DNA of 64,000 bases from positions 124,001 to 188,000 of the forward strand of contig NZ_QUGI01000003.1 of the NCBI RefSeq assembly GCF_003478995.1, in the 5' to 3' direction. The notes beneath the pieces were generated by a model. The model saw nothing but the letters and a program-made list of their open reading frames with translations, ran no database searches and was not told where the DNA came from. The position numbers and the translations under genes are program-made. Positions 17,183 to 25,725 of this stretch are shown here, piece by piece; the stretch's first letter is position 1; each line of letters begins with the position of its first letter. The stretch comes from Pseudoflavonifractor sp. AF19-9AC (GTDB lineage: Bacteria; Bacillota; Clostridia; Oscillospirales; Oscillospiraceae).

Positions 17183-18250
17183 ATGAATCAGGACATCAAC
17201 ATCAAAAAGGTCCGACTGAACTGCTACCGGCAGTCCAAGGTGCCCGGAGAATTCATGCTGCAGATGCGCGTGCCCGGCGGCACGGTGGATGCCAAGTATC
17301 TCAGCTATGTGGAGCACATCGCCAAGACCTGGGGCGACGGCACCTTCCACATGGGCACCCGCCAGAACTTTGACATTCCCGGCATCCCCTACGAAAATAT
17401 CCCGGCGGTCAACGCCTATCTGGAGTCATACATCAAGGAAGTGGACGCCGAGCTGTGCAACGTGGACATGGACACCATCGCCCACGAGCCCCACCCCTGG
17501 GATCCTACGGAGGGCTATCCCACCATCGGCGCCCGCAATATCACCGCCTGCATCGGCAATTACCACTGCATCTGCGGCAACTGCAACACCTTTGAGCTGG
17601 CCCGGAAGATCGAACCCATCATCTTCCCCAGCCACTACCACATCAAGATCAACATTGCCGGCTGTCCCAACGACTGCAACAAGGCCCATATGTGCGACTT
17701 CGGCATCATCGGCGTGGCGCGCATGACATACCACCCCGAGCGCTGCATCGCCTGCGGCGCCTGTGTGCGGGCCTGTCAGAACGGAGCTACCCGGGTCCTG
17801 TCCGCTAATCCGGCCATCGGCAAGGTGGAGAAGGACGCCTGCTGCTGCGTGGGCTGCGGCGAGTGCGTTCGCGCCTGCCCCACCAGCGCCTGGACCCGCC
17901 AGGAGACCAAGTTCTACCGGGTGATTCTGGGCGGCCGCACCGGCCGGCAGACACCCCGTACGGGCAAAATGTTCCTCAACTGGGCCACCGAGGACGTAAT
18001 CCTAGGCGTGCTGAAGAACTGGCAGAAGTTCTCCGCCTGGGTCATGGACTACAAGCCTGAGTATCTCCACGGCGGCCACCTCATCGACCGGGCCGGCTAT
18101 AAGAAGTTCAAGGAAATCATCCTGGACGGCGTGGAGCTGAATCCCGAATGTCTGGTGGCGGAGGATCTCTATTGGCACGAGACGGAATACCGCTCCAACT
18201 TCAATGTGAAACCCCTGTCCATGCACCACACCGCCGGTCCCAAGGAATAA
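17183..18250 (+). CDS. asrC: Anaerobic sulfite reductase subunit C (siroheme subunit)
   Basis: 355 residues, full length. This is the catalytic subunit with siroheme and coupled [4Fe-4S]. The HMGTRQNFDIPG and NITACIGNYHC...GNC segments and AGCPNDCNKA (residues 160-169) form the siroheme-cluster site. Two added ferredoxin clusters are CIACGACVRACQ (188-199) and CCVGCGECVRACP (about 221-233). AAAGGAGG lies 12 bases upstream of the ATG. With AsrAB it reduces sulfite to sulfide by six electrons. Confidence 0.94.
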   Translation: MNQDINIKKVRLNCYRQSKVPGEFMLQMRVPGGTVDAKYLSYVEHIAKTWGDGTFHMGTRQNFDIPGIPYENIPAVNAYLESYIKEVDAELCNVDMDTIAHEPHPWDPTEGYPTIGARNITACIGNYHCICGNCNTFELARKIEPIIFPSHYHIKINIAGCPNDCNKAHMCDFGIIGVARMTYHPERCIACGACVRACQNGATRVLSANPAIGKVEKDACCCVGCGECVRACPTSAWTRQETKFYRVILGGRTGRQTPRTGKMFLNWATEDVILGVLKNWQKFSAWVMDYKPEYLHGGHLIDRAGYKKFKEIILDGVELNPECLVAEDLYWHETEYRSNFNVKPLSMHHTAGPKE

Positions 18251-18396
18251 TCCCTGACTGGCAGCTGTACCCCTGATTGGGGCGTAGGAGAAACAGGTAC
18301 AGGATGGCTTTTTGTAGGTCGAAACGCTTCTGCGCTTGTTGGGCATCCAATGAACGATTGCTTACAAATAGCTGCGGCACCATTTCTTCAATGTAC

Positions 18397-18436
18397 GAAG
18401 CCCGAAGCCCCTGCAACACGGGGGGCTTCGGGCTTC
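18397..18436. repeat. Perfect 15-base inverted repeat
   Basis: GAAGCCCGAAGCCCC (18397-18411) pairs perfectly with GGGGCTTCGGGCTTC (18422-18436) around a 10-base loop. There is no T-tract on either strand, so it is not a normal terminator. It may end the asr transcript or be the core of a degraded small element. Confidence 0.55.
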
Positions 18437-18606
18437 TCGCACATGATCTGCTCCGCTTCCGAACAAAATGACGTAGAATGCCGCTCCACAGACAGGTGCA
18501 AGATGCTGAGAGTGGAGATACAGCATCCATTCGGAAGGGACATGGGAGACCATGGATTTATACACCTCCCCACTCTTTCCAAAGTAAGTTAAGGCTATGA
18601 TGGGAG

Positions 18607-18646
18607 TCGCAATTCTGATACAATGAATATCAGAATTGCGATTTTT
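18607..18646 (+). terminator. Rho-independent terminator
   Basis: TCGCAATTCTGATA (18607-18620) pairs perfectly with TATCAGAATTGCGA (18628-18641), then TTTTT. It stands 360 bases after asrC and just before the 18769 gene. Confidence 0.75.
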
Positions 18647-18768
18647 CATAATGATGCAGTGTTTGAAATCAGCACAAAACCAAAACCGTGTTGTTCTCTT
18701 TTCTCCTTGTATCCTCTATGATTCTATCAGCAGCTGCGAAGAATGAATCAAGAGAGGAAAAGAACGCC

Positions 18769-19128
18769 ATGAACACAGATAAAATTTTTGCGGAAGCTAT
18801 TGCCAACGAATACGCCCCCAAGGATGCCTCCAAGGTGGTCGCACTGAAAAAACTGGATCGAAAAGCAAAAGGTCCGGCCAATATCTTTGCCTACAGCTTT
18901 GGGGTTCTGATGACCCTGGTCCTTGGCGTGGGGATGTGCCTTTCCATGCAGGTGATTGGAAGCGGCGGCACTCTGTTGACGGGTGTCGGAGTCCTTCTTG
19001 GGATTCTGGGTATTGCGGGTGTATGTCTGAACTACCCCATCTACAAAAAGCTCCTGCGTTCCGGCAAAGAAAAGTACGCCTTTGAGATCATGCAGCTGGC
19101 ACGTGAAATCAGCGAATCAGCAGAATAA
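18769..19128 (+). CDS. Small two-helix membrane protein
   Basis: 119 residues from the ATG at 18769, with GAGAGGAAA upstream. A conserved charged N-terminus (AIANEYAPKDASKVVALKKL) precedes two membrane helices (about 45-66 and 73-92, FGVLMTLVLGVGMCL and LLTGVGVLLGILGIAGVCL). A short basic tail follows. Similar proteins are common in clostridia with no experimental function. It leads a unit with the TetR gene 19 bases on. Confidence 0.72.
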   Translation: MNTDKIFAEAIANEYAPKDASKVVALKKLDRKAKGPANIFAYSFGVLMTLVLGVGMCLSMQVIGSGGTLLTGVGVLLGILGIAGVCLNYPIYKKLLRSGKEKYAFEIMQLAREISESAE

Positions 19129-19147
19129 ACGGTGAGGAGGGCGGCAG

Positions 19148-19747
19148 ATGAACAAGTCCGAAAGCAAATACTTCAATACCGCCCTGCGGATGGACGAGGC
19201 CCTCCTGGCCCTGTTGGAGGAGAAGGACCTGGAATATATTACGGTGAAAGAGATCTGTCACCAGGCCGGGGTGAACCGATCTACCTTCTACCTGCACTAT
19301 GAGACCATCTCCGATCTGGTAAACGAGACCTTGGAGATGATCAACCAGCGATTTCTTTCCTATTTTCCACAGCAGGAAAATGATGTTCTGGGAAACATGG
19401 AGAGCCGCGAGCGGGAAGATCTGGTGCTGGTCACCCGGGAATATCTTCTCCCCTACCTCCGCTTCATCCGGGACAACAAGAGGGTCTATCGCGCGGCCTT
19501 CCGAAATCCAGGCAGCATGCAGGCTCATACAAGGTATGGGGAACTAAAACAACGTATCCTAGGCCCCATTCTGGAGCGGTTTGAGATTCCAGCCGCCCAC
19601 CGCCCCTATTACATGGCCTATTACGTAGAGGGTATCATTGCCATCGTCAAGGAGTGGCTGCGCCACGACTGTTCCGACGATGTGGAGACGGTGGCCCAAA
19701 TTATTGAGGCCTGCGTGCGCCCGAAAGGCGGCGGCTATGAGACCTAA
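19148..19747 (+). CDS. TetR-family transcriptional regulator
   Basis: 199 residues. The N-terminal HTH is clear (YITVKEICHQAGVNRSTFYLHYETISDL, residues 31-58). The C-terminal ligand half ends in a helix pair with YYVEGIIAIVKEWL, of the TetR_C group common in Firmicutes. It shares a transcript with a small membrane protein upstream and overlaps the following membrane protein by 11 bases, which it probably regulates. Confidence 0.85.
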   Translation: MNKSESKYFNTALRMDEALLALLEEKDLEYITVKEICHQAGVNRSTFYLHYETISDLVNETLEMINQRFLSYFPQQENDVLGNMESREREDLVLVTREYLLPYLRFIRDNKRVYRAAFRNPGSMQAHTRYGELKQRILGPILERFEIPAAHRPYYMAYYVEGIIAIVKEWLRHDCSDDVETVAQIIEACVRPKGGGYET

Positions 19748-20408
19748 CGGCCTGGCCGGGCAGCTTCTCCGGGCCTGGCGGGAAAACTACCTTTACCAGA
19801 CTCTGATGAGTGCCGCGGCGTCTTTCGGCTGCACAGCTCTCTTTGCCTTGTACAACGGATATCTGGGCCTTTGCCACGGGTCTGTGCGGCACGGCAGCAT
19901 CGGCATCTTTTATCTCCTTCTCATGGCCATTCGCGGCATGGTCCTTTTCACGGAGCACCGGAACCGGCTGCGGGATGAAGCGGAGCAGAACCGCTGCCGC
20001 CGCCGTACCTTTCTTGTCAGCTCCTTTTTACTGCTGGCGCTGGATTTGGCACTGATTCTCCCCATCGCCATGATGGTGGTGCTGGATAAGCCAGTGTCCA
20101 TGGGCCTGATCCCGGCCATCGCTATGGCGACTTACACCACCTGGAAGATCACCATGGCCTCCATCCACATTCGTCGGCAGCGGCACCGTTCCGGCGGGAA
20201 TATGCTGATCGCGGAACTGAGAACCGTCAATTTCATTGACGCTTTGGTGGCCATCCTGACCCTGCAGAATACTCTTATCATGGTCAAGAGGTCCGAGACT
20301 GGCGAGAACCATATGCTCCCGGTGTCCGCCGCTTCCAGCGCCGTGATTTATGTTGTGATCGTCGTCATCACCATTGGGATGCTGCGCAGGGGACTGCAGT
20401 CAAAATAG
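19737..20408 (+). CDS. Six-helix membrane protein of unknown function
   Basis: 223 residues from the ATG at 19737, inside the end of the TetR gene. Six hydrophobic segments are visible (about 15-40, 48-68, 88-112, 118-140, 165-185 and 198-219). The loops are basic (RRRTF, RRQRHR). I recognise no family. The overlap with the TetR gene implies translational coupling and joint control. Confidence 0.72.
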   Translation: MRPNGLAGQLLRAWRENYLYQTLMSAAASFGCTALFALYNGYLGLCHGSVRHGSIGIFYLLLMAIRGMVLFTEHRNRLRDEAEQNRCRRRTFLVSSFLLLALDLALILPIAMMVVLDKPVSMGLIPAIAMATYTTWKITMASIHIRRQRHRSGGNMLIAELRTVNFIDALVAILTLQNTLIMVKRSETGENHMLPVSAASSAVIYVVIVVITIGMLRRGLQSK

Positions 20409-20460
20409 ATTCTCCCACACTATGCTCTTTGGAACAGAACACAGTGTGGGAGAATTTTTC
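20409..20460. terminator. Bidirectional terminator
   Basis: ATTCTCCCACACT (20409-20421) pairs perfectly with AGTGTGGGAGAAT (20443-20455), followed by TTTTTC. It separates the membrane protein from the convergent MerR gene. Confidence 0.8.
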
Positions 20461-20505
20461 TTGCTTAGCCGCCTGCCATTTGCGAACCGCAGCCGGCAGC
20501 CATGT

Positions 20506-21264
20506 TCACTTCACCCAGTGAGTGACGGCGTCCCGCAGGAAGCGGGCGCATCCGGGCATCCGTTTGTCATAGTAAGCGGTGAACCGCTCGTCCATCACGT
20601 AGAGCTCCGCAATTCCCCGGTGCTTGTTCGGGTCGTACCGGTTCCCGGTGATGGTGAGCCACCGGCGGTGGAGGGCGACAATTTCCTTGCCCTCCTCGTT
20701 CTCCGGGGACAGCCCGGCCTGGACGGCAGCCTCCAGCCGCTCCTGAATCTCCCGGCCCAGGTTCGTCCACTCCTGGTGCTGCTCCTGAGTCAGATTCATC
20801 ACCGCGGCGTTGGCCTCATCCACCTCTTGGTCTCCGTATTTGGCCCGGATCTCCGCTCCGTAGGTTTCCTCATTGTGTTCCACAGCTCGCTTTTTGAAGG
20901 CCTCAAATTTCTGTTCATCGCGCATGATCTCATTCCTTTCTTCCGCTCCGATGGTGTCTTTCACCGACCGGATCAGTTTCTCCAGCCGCTCCCGCTCCGC
21001 CTCCAGGGCGGTCAAATGGCTTCGCAGGGCGGCCAGACGGTCAAAAGAGGGATCGTCCAGACATTCCTTGATGCGGGCCAGCTCCACCCCGAGGGCCCGG
21101 TAATAGAGGATGTCCTGCAGTCGGTCTACCTCTGCTCTTCCGTAATAGCGGTAGCCGCTCTCCGCCACCCGACTGGGCTTCAGCAAACCGATCTGGTCAT
21201 ACCAGCGCAGGGCGCGGGTGGTCACCCCGGACAGGCGCGACAGCTCCTGAATGGAATACTCCAT
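20506..21264 (-). CDS. MerR-family regulator with TipAS domain
   Basis: 252 residues from the ATG at 21264, with AAGGAGGG seven bases upstream. The MerR HTH is YSIQELSRLSGVTTRALRWYDQIGLLKPSRVAESGYRYY, split here by its wing, followed by a dimerising coiled coil to about residue 100. The rest is a TipAS-type antibiotic-binding domain (TNLGREIQERLEAAV, HRRWLTITGNRYDP, RFTAYYDKRMPGCARFL). TipA-like proteins bind drugs and activate transcription. Its own promoter has the long-spacer MerR architecture. The neighbouring CAT-like gene could be a target. Confidence 0.9.
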   Translation of the reverse strand: MEYSIQELSRLSGVTTRALRWYDQIGLLKPSRVAESGYRYYGRAEVDRLQDILYYRALGVELARIKECLDDPSFDRLAALRSHLTALEAERERLEKLIRSVKDTIGAEERNEIMRDEQKFEAFKKRAVEHNEETYGAEIRAKYGDQEVDEANAAVMNLTQEQHQEWTNLGREIQERLEAAVQAGLSPENEEGKEIVALHRRWLTITGNRYDPNKHRGIAELYVMDERFTAYYDKRMPGCARFLRDAVTHWVK

Positions 21265-21284
21265 AAACATCCCTCCTTGGGGAT

Positions 21285-21315
21285 ACTGTATCAGTTGACG
21301 GAGCGTCAAAGTCAA
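21285..21315 (-). promoter_or_regulatory. MerR-type promoter with operator in a 19-base spacer
   Basis: On the minus strand TTGACT (21310-21315) and TACAGT (21285-21290) are separated by 19 bases. Exactly inside lies the perfect dyad TTGACG-CTC-CGTCAA (21295-21309). An over-long spacer with a central dyad is the hallmark of promoters that MerR proteins untwist to activate. It drives the MerR gene itself. Confidence 0.85.
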
Positions 21316-21324
21316 GGGAGAATT

Positions 21325-21942
21325 TTAAAGCTGGCAGATTTCCTGCTGAAGCCGCTCCAAAAATTCCGCGGCCGGGATGCCGTCCATCTGGGTGTGGTGG
21401 AACTGGAAGGACACCGGCAAGGTGGCACGCAGCCACTTTTTTCGGTATTTGCCCCAGATGAGGAAGGGATTGTTGTAGCACCCGGCGTAGATGTTCACCG
21501 CGCCGTCGATCTCGTATCCCGCCAGAGCGGAGGTGCCGATGACCATATACTCCTCCCCAAGTTCATAGCTCTTCCCGCTCTCCCGGACTTTCCCAGTGAG
21601 CTCCAGATAGTCCTGATTAAACTGCTCCAAGTCAGAGGAAACGGGAATGTCACAGGTGGCGATGCCACCATCTCGGGTAGATACCACCGTATTGACCGCC
21701 AGGCGGTCATACTGGATGAGTTTCTCTCCTACCGGAAGCAGGTAGAAATCCTCCGTCCGAGCTGCCGCCTTCCCGATGCACCAGCAAAGGAGCATATTGA
21801 ATTTATACCCCCGTTTCCGGCTCATGCGCACCAACGCCGTTACATCCAGTGTCTTCATCAGGGTCACCATGGGCATGGGAGCCTTCATCCACAGCTCAAA
21901 GGCCAACTCCCGGGAGGTGCTCTTGGGATCTACTTCTTTCAT
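21325..21942 (-). CDS. Chloramphenicol acetyltransferase family protein
   Basis: 205 residues from the ATG at 21942, chosen for GGAG seven bases upstream over an ATG at 21954. The CAT-fold catalytic motif is FQFHHTQMDG near the C-terminus (His general base and structural Asp). The family pattern in FELWMKAPMPMVTLMKTLDVT and GKYRKKWLRATLPVS also fits. CAT enzymes acetylate chloramphenicol, but chromosomal relatives often have other acceptors, so resistance should not be assumed. It lies just upstream of the MerR gene, with its own promoter. Confidence 0.83.
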   Translation of the reverse strand: MKEVDPKSTSRELAFELWMKAPMPMVTLMKTLDVTALVRMSRKRGYKFNMLLCWCIGKAAARTEDFYLLPVGEKLIQYDRLAVNTVVSTRDGGIATCDIPVSSDLEQFNQDYLELTGKVRESGKSYELGEEYMVIGTSALAGYEIDGAVNIYAGCYNNPFLIWGKYRKKWLRATLPVSFQFHHTQMDGIPAAEFLERLQQEICQL

Positions 21943-22044
21943 ATTGTTCTCCATTCTGTTCGCCCAAGCCGGTTCGGCCGACTGCCGTCTCAGTGGCAGG
22001 CGGTGGGTCCTGTTTGGGCTCACGGTGAGAAATTTCAGGTATAT

Positions 22045-22073
22045 AGTATAACTGGAAACAAAAAATACGGCAA
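22045..22073 (-). promoter_or_regulatory. Promoter of the CAT-family gene
   Basis: On the minus strand TTGCCG (22068-22073), a 17-base spacer and TATACT (22045-22050). The transcript would have a leader of roughly 95 bases before the ATG at 21942. Confidence 0.7.
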
Positions 22074-22248
22074 TGGATTTTAAACCATTCCTGCAAATCC
22101 CCACTGCCTATTTGGGGCTACCAGGGTACAAAGCAAACGTCCCGGTGAATCATGTTGACAAAATCAGGTATGGATCGGCGGAAGTGGAATGAGCCACAGA
22201 AAGCAAGAAAAAAGCAAGGATTTTCTCCCTCGCAGCAAGGCCATTCTA

Positions 22249-22258
22249 TGGTATGATA
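22249..22258 (+). promoter_or_regulatory. Extended -10 promoter of the first Mg ATPase
   Basis: TATGGTATGAT ends at 22258, a TATGAT hexamer with a TGn extension and no good -35. It lies only 25 bases before the start codon at 22283. Confidence 0.45.
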
Positions 22259-22282
22259 GAAAAACCCTGCGGAGGTGAGGCT

Positions 22283-24937
22283 ATGAAAACAAGTCCAATC
22301 GCCCATCGGCGTGTACTCGATTACGCATATATGGACATCGATACGCTGTACCGGGATTTTCACATTTCTGACCAAGGTTACAGCGACACTCAGGCGGAAG
22401 AAAGCCGGGCGCAATACGGGACAAACCGTCTCTCTGGCCGGGCCTCGGACACGGTACTCTACCGCTTGCGGCGGGCTTTTCTTAACCCGTTCACCATCAT
22501 CCTATTTGTACTGGCCTGCATTTCCTTTTTGACCGATGTGGTATTGGCCTCCAACTTCAGCCGCAACATCACCACCGTCGTCATTATTCTGTGTATGCTG
22601 CTCACCAGCGGCGCAGTACGGTTCACCCAGGAGCTGCGGGCGAAGCGCATTGCAGACCGCCTCACAGGGATGATCGCTTCCACGGTGCTGGTTCGCAGGA
22701 ACGGAACGTGGAACAGAGTCTCCTCCACCGAGCTGGTGGTGGGCGATCTGGTCCGTCTGTCCGCCGGAGACCGTGTCCCGGCCGACATTCGGCTGACTGC
22801 GGCCAAGGATCTGTTTGTCTCCCAATCGGTCATCACGGGCGAGAGCGAAATTCTGGAAAAAGACGCCGACACACTCCCCCAGGGGCAGGCCCAATCCTAT
22901 GCCGGGTACCGCAACCTTGTTTTTATGGGCTCCGCCCTCACCGGGGGCAGCGGCGAGGGCGTGGTCCTGGCCGTGGGGGAGGACACCGTTTACGGCGGCT
23001 TTGCCGGGGCGGAATCTCCCCGAAAAAATGGGTTCGACCAGGGGGCCAACTCCATTGCATGGGTCCTCATCCGCTTTATGGCAGTTCTGATTCCGGTGGT
23101 GCTGATTGCCTGCGGCCTGACAAAGGGCGACTGGGTGTCCGCATTTCTGTTTGCCCTGTCGGTTGCCGTAGGTCTGACGCCGGAAATGCTCCCCATGGTC
23201 ATCAACGCCTGTCTGGCTAAGGGCAGCGCAGCTATGGGAAAAAAGCAGACCGTGGTAAAGAACATCAACGCCATGCAGGGCTTCGGCAGCATGGACATCC
23301 TTTGTGTGGACAAGACCGGTACCTTGACCGGAGACGAAATCACGCTGGAATATTACATGGATATTCTGGGCAACGAGAGCCAAAGGGTTCTGGATTTTGC
23401 CTATCTGAACAGCCTCTATCACACCGGAGTGAAAAACCACCTGGACAGTGCGCTTCTCCAGTGCCGCCGGATGCCGGGCCGTGAGCCGTACTTCCAGGCA
23501 TTGGCTGCCCGCCACAGCAAGCTGGACGAGCTGCCCTTTGACTATGAGCGGCGGTTTGCCAGCGTTCTGGTACGGCACGAGGACGAAAACCTGCTGCTCA
23601 TCAAGGGCAGCATTGACGAGGTATGCCGCCGGTGCAGCAGCGTGGAATACAAAGGCGAGCGCCACCAGATATCCGGTGACGGAACCGAAAGCGTCCGGGC
23701 CATTGTGGACGAGATGCTGGAAGACGGGATGAAGGTGCTGGCGGTAGCCTATAAGCCCCTGAGAAAAACGACACTGTCCCCGGAAGACGAGCACGACTTC
23801 ATTCTGCTGGGCTATCTGGCCTTTTTTGACGCGCCCAAGGAGAGCGCCGCCGGAGCCATTCAAAAGCTGCAGCAGCTCCATGTGGGCGTGCGGGTGCTGA
23901 CCGGAGATCACCGGGATATTGCCGTTTCCGTGTGTCGGAGACTGGGCATTGACACCGCTCAGACACTGACCGGCCGAGAGCTGGAGCAGCTGGGTGAGGA
24001 TGAGCTCCCCATTAAAATTGAGCGCACCACCCTGTTTGCGGAGCTGTCCCCTAAACAGAAGGTACAGATCGTGCAGCACCTCCGGGCCAATGGACATACG
24101 GTCGGCTTTTTGGGGGACGGCATGAACGACCTGCCCGCCATCGTGGAGGCGGATGTGGGCATATCCGTGGACACCGCGGCGGAGGCTGTCAAGGAAGGCG
24201 CGGATGTGATCCTGCTGAAAAAGGATCTGAATGTGCTGGAGGAGGGAATTCAGGAGGGCCGCAGGGCCTTTGCCAACGTGTCCAAGTACATCAAGATTAC
24301 GGCCTCCTCCAATTTCGGCAACATCCTCTCCATTGTGGTTGCCAGCGTATTTCTGCCCTTCTTCCCCATGACATCGCTGCAGCTCTTGCTGCTGAACCTC
24401 CTCTATGATATCCTGTGTCTGGTCCTCCCCTGGGACCACGTGGACGAGGAGACCTGTGCCCGGCCTCTGGAGTGGTCCGGCAGGACCCTGGGCCGCTTTA
24501 TGCGGTTCTTCGGCCCCATCAGCTCTTTTTTTGACATTCTCACCTTTTCGTATCTGTTCTTTGTGCTGTGTCCCGCCGTGTGCGGGGGAAGTTTTGCCTC
24601 CCTGGCGGGGAGCGGCAGGGAGCTTTCCTTCATTGCGCTCTTTCAAACCGGGTGGTTCCTGGAATCCATGTGGACCCAGGTGCTGATTCTGCACCTGCTG
24701 CGTACGCCCGAGGTGCCGCTGCTGCAAAGCAGGCCCTCCCGTCCGGTGATGTGGGTTACCCTGCTGGGCACCCTGTTCTTTACCGTTCTGACCTTTACCC
24801 CGGCCGGCAGACCGCTGGGGCTCACCCCGCTGCCCCCAGTCTATTTTGGCTTTCTGGCCGCCGTCGTCTCCATGTATCTGCTTTGGGTCACGCTGGCCAA
24901 GAGCTGGTATATCCGCCGCTGCCATGAGTTGCTGTAA
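22283..24937 (+). CDS. mgtA: Magnesium-translocating P-type ATPase (MgtA type), copy 1
   Basis: 884 residues from the ATG at 22283 (GGAGG eight bases upstream). It has every P-type ATPase core motif: TGES (185-188), DKTGT with phosphorylated Asp 343, LTGDHRDIAVS, and GDGMNDLPA in the hinge. The membrane helix before the P domain contains [10 protein letters not shown], which marks the MgtA/MgtB group that imports Mg2+. The N-terminal cation-ATPase segment and ten helices are complete. It is followed 17 bases on by a winged-helix regulator. A second, more distant paralogue lies at 25661. Confidence 0.92.
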   Translation: MKTSPIAHRRVLDYAYMDIDTLYRDFHISDQGYSDTQAEESRAQYGTNRLSGRASDTVLYRLRRAFLNPFTIILFVLACISFLTDVVLASNFSRNITTVVIILCMLLTSGAVRFTQELRAKRIADRLTGMIASTVLVRRNGTWNRVSSTELVVGDLVRLSAGDRVPADIRLTAAKDLFVSQSVITGESEILEKDADTLPQGQAQSYAGYRNLVFMGSALTGGSGEGVVLAVGEDTVYGGFAGAESPRKNGFDQGANSIAWVLIRFMAVLIPVVLIACGLTKGDWVSAFLFALSVAVGLTPEMLPMVINACLAKGSAAMGKKQTVVKNINAMQGFGSMDILCVDKTGTLTGDEITLEYYMDILGNESQRVLDFAYLNSLYHTGVKNHLDSALLQCRRMPGREPYFQALAARHSKLDELPFDYERRFASVLVRHEDENLLLIKGSIDEVCRRCSSVEYKGERHQISGDGTESVRAIVDEMLEDGMKVLAVAYKPLRKTTLSPEDEHDFILLGYLAFFDAPKESAAGAIQKLQQLHVGVRVLTGDHRDIAVSVCRRLGIDTAQTLTGRELEQLGEDELPIKIERTTLFAELSPKQKVQIVQHLRANGHTVGFLGDGMNDLPAIVEADVGISVDTAAEAVKEGADVILLKKDLNVLEEGIQEGRRAFANVSKYIKITASSNFGNILSIVVASVFLPFFPMTSLQLLLLNLLYDILCLVLPWDHVDEETCARPLEWSGRTLGRFMRFFGPISSFFDILTFSYLFFVLCPAVCGGSFASLAGSGRELSFIALFQTGWFLESMWTQVLILHLLRTPEVPLLQSRPSRPVMWVTLLGTLFFTVLTFTPAGRPLGLTPLPPVYFGFLAAVVSMYLLWVTLAKSWYIRRCHELL

Positions 24938-24954
24938 GAGAGGAGGAATCTGTG

Positions 24955-25449
24955 ATGAAAAAACACATCGGATTTATCACGCTGGATTTCTCCCTTGCGC
25001 GCTGGCTTGCCGATACACTCCCCACCGCGCCCCGCTCCCGCGCCGCTCAGGAGCTGCTGGAAGGGCTGGGAGACCTGATGAACGGCAGCACCGAGTCCCT
25101 CATGCTGGAGCTGGGAGATGGCGAACACGAGGCCGTGTCCGAGGACATTCTCCGCTGCGGCGACCTCTCCATCGACCTGCGGCTTCGCAGAGTCAGCCGG
25201 GACGGCGCAGAAATCTCCTTAACGCCCAAGGAGTTTGATATTCTGTATTTTCTGGCCCGCAACCGGGGCGAGGTATTTACCAAGGAACAGATTTACCAGG
25301 CCGTATGGGAGAGCGACTACTTACTGGATGACAGCAACATTATGGCCTTCATCCGAAAGCTGCGGAAGAAAATTGAGCCAAACCCCGACGCTCCCCGTTA
25401 TATCCTGACCATCTGGGGCATTGGATACAAATTCAGCGACAAGCTGTAA
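24955..25449 (+). CDS. Orphan OmpR/PhoB-type winged-helix regulator without receiver
   Basis: 164 residues from the ATG at 24955 (AGGAGG eight bases upstream; GTG at 24952 also possible). Residues 65-164 are a complete OmpR-type DNA-binding domain: LTPKEFDILYFLARNRGEVF, then DDSNIMAFIRKLRKKIEP and the YILTIWGIGYKF wing. The first 60 residues are not a receiver: they lack the phospho-Asp and acidic pocket and are too short. The gene is coupled to MgtA copy 1 and lies before copy 2, so local control of Mg uptake is a fair guess. Confidence 0.8.
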   Translation: MKKHIGFITLDFSLARWLADTLPTAPRSRAAQELLEGLGDLMNGSTESLMLELGDGEHEAVSEDILRCGDLSIDLRLRRVSRDGAEISLTPKEFDILYFLARNRGEVFTKEQIYQAVWESDYLLDDSNIMAFIRKLRKKIEPNPDAPRYILTIWGIGYKFSDKL

Positions 25450-25466
25450 ATTCAAATTCTGACCAA

Positions 25467-25520
25467 ATCGCAAGAAAATCGCAAGGTTTTGACCATGTGA
25501 TTTTTCTTGCGGTTTTTTTA
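25467..25520 (+). terminator. Rho-independent terminator
   Basis: CGCAAGAAAATC (25469-25480) pairs with GATTTTTCTTGCG (around 25499-25511) with one bulged base, followed by a run of T. It separates the two ATPase transcription units. Confidence 0.75.
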
Positions 25521-25554
25521 TACTCATTCAGGACGCAGGAAGGGAGGGAACAAC

Positions 25555-25725
25555 ATGGATTCTGACGGCAGTCCACGAAGTTTGGTACAGTGCAGCGCAC
25601 ATGGAGTTCCGGCTCCCATCCACTGTACCGCCTTGAACCCATACAAGGAGGTAAGAAACCATGAACAGAAACGAAACGCGCCGTTCGGCGCGCCAGGCAG
25701 CCCAGCAGGCTGTCCTCCGCGATGA
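25555..25725 (+). CDS. Short leader ORF overlapping the second mgtA start
   Basis: 56 codons beginning [17 protein letters not shown] with a strong GGGAGGGAACAAC site directly upstream. It runs past the ATPase start (25661) in another frame and ends at 25725. The start is acidic and proline-bearing, a trait of Mg-sensing leader peptides in enterobacteria (MgtL, CorL), but homology is not evident. It may be a regulatory uORF that controls access to the ATPase ribosome site, or a chance frame. No M-box riboswitch was seen here. Confidence 0.4.
   Translation: MDSDGSPRSLVQCSAHGVPAPIHCTALNPYKEVRNHEQKRNAPFGAPGSPAGCPPR

Larger units (their letters stand above)
18251..18768. other. 518-base intergenic stretch with two hairpins
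   Basis: No coding frame with start and ribosome site is seen. It holds a long G/C hairpin at 18397-18436 and a terminator at 18607-18646. The remainder looks like ordinary or decayed spacer. Confidence 0.5.

Noticed and set aside
21325..21942. An acquired chloramphenicol resistance gene
   Set aside because: Only family membership is supported; no mobile element flanks it and its base composition matches neighbours, so resistance is not claimed.
24955..25449. A full two-component response regulator
   Set aside because: The N-terminal 60 residues lack the acidic pocket and phospho-Asp of a receiver. It is a DNA-binding domain only.
25521..25660. M-box (Mg riboswitch) before the second ATPase
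   Set aside because: None of the conserved M-box segments was recognised and the region is too short; a uORF is a better candidate for control.
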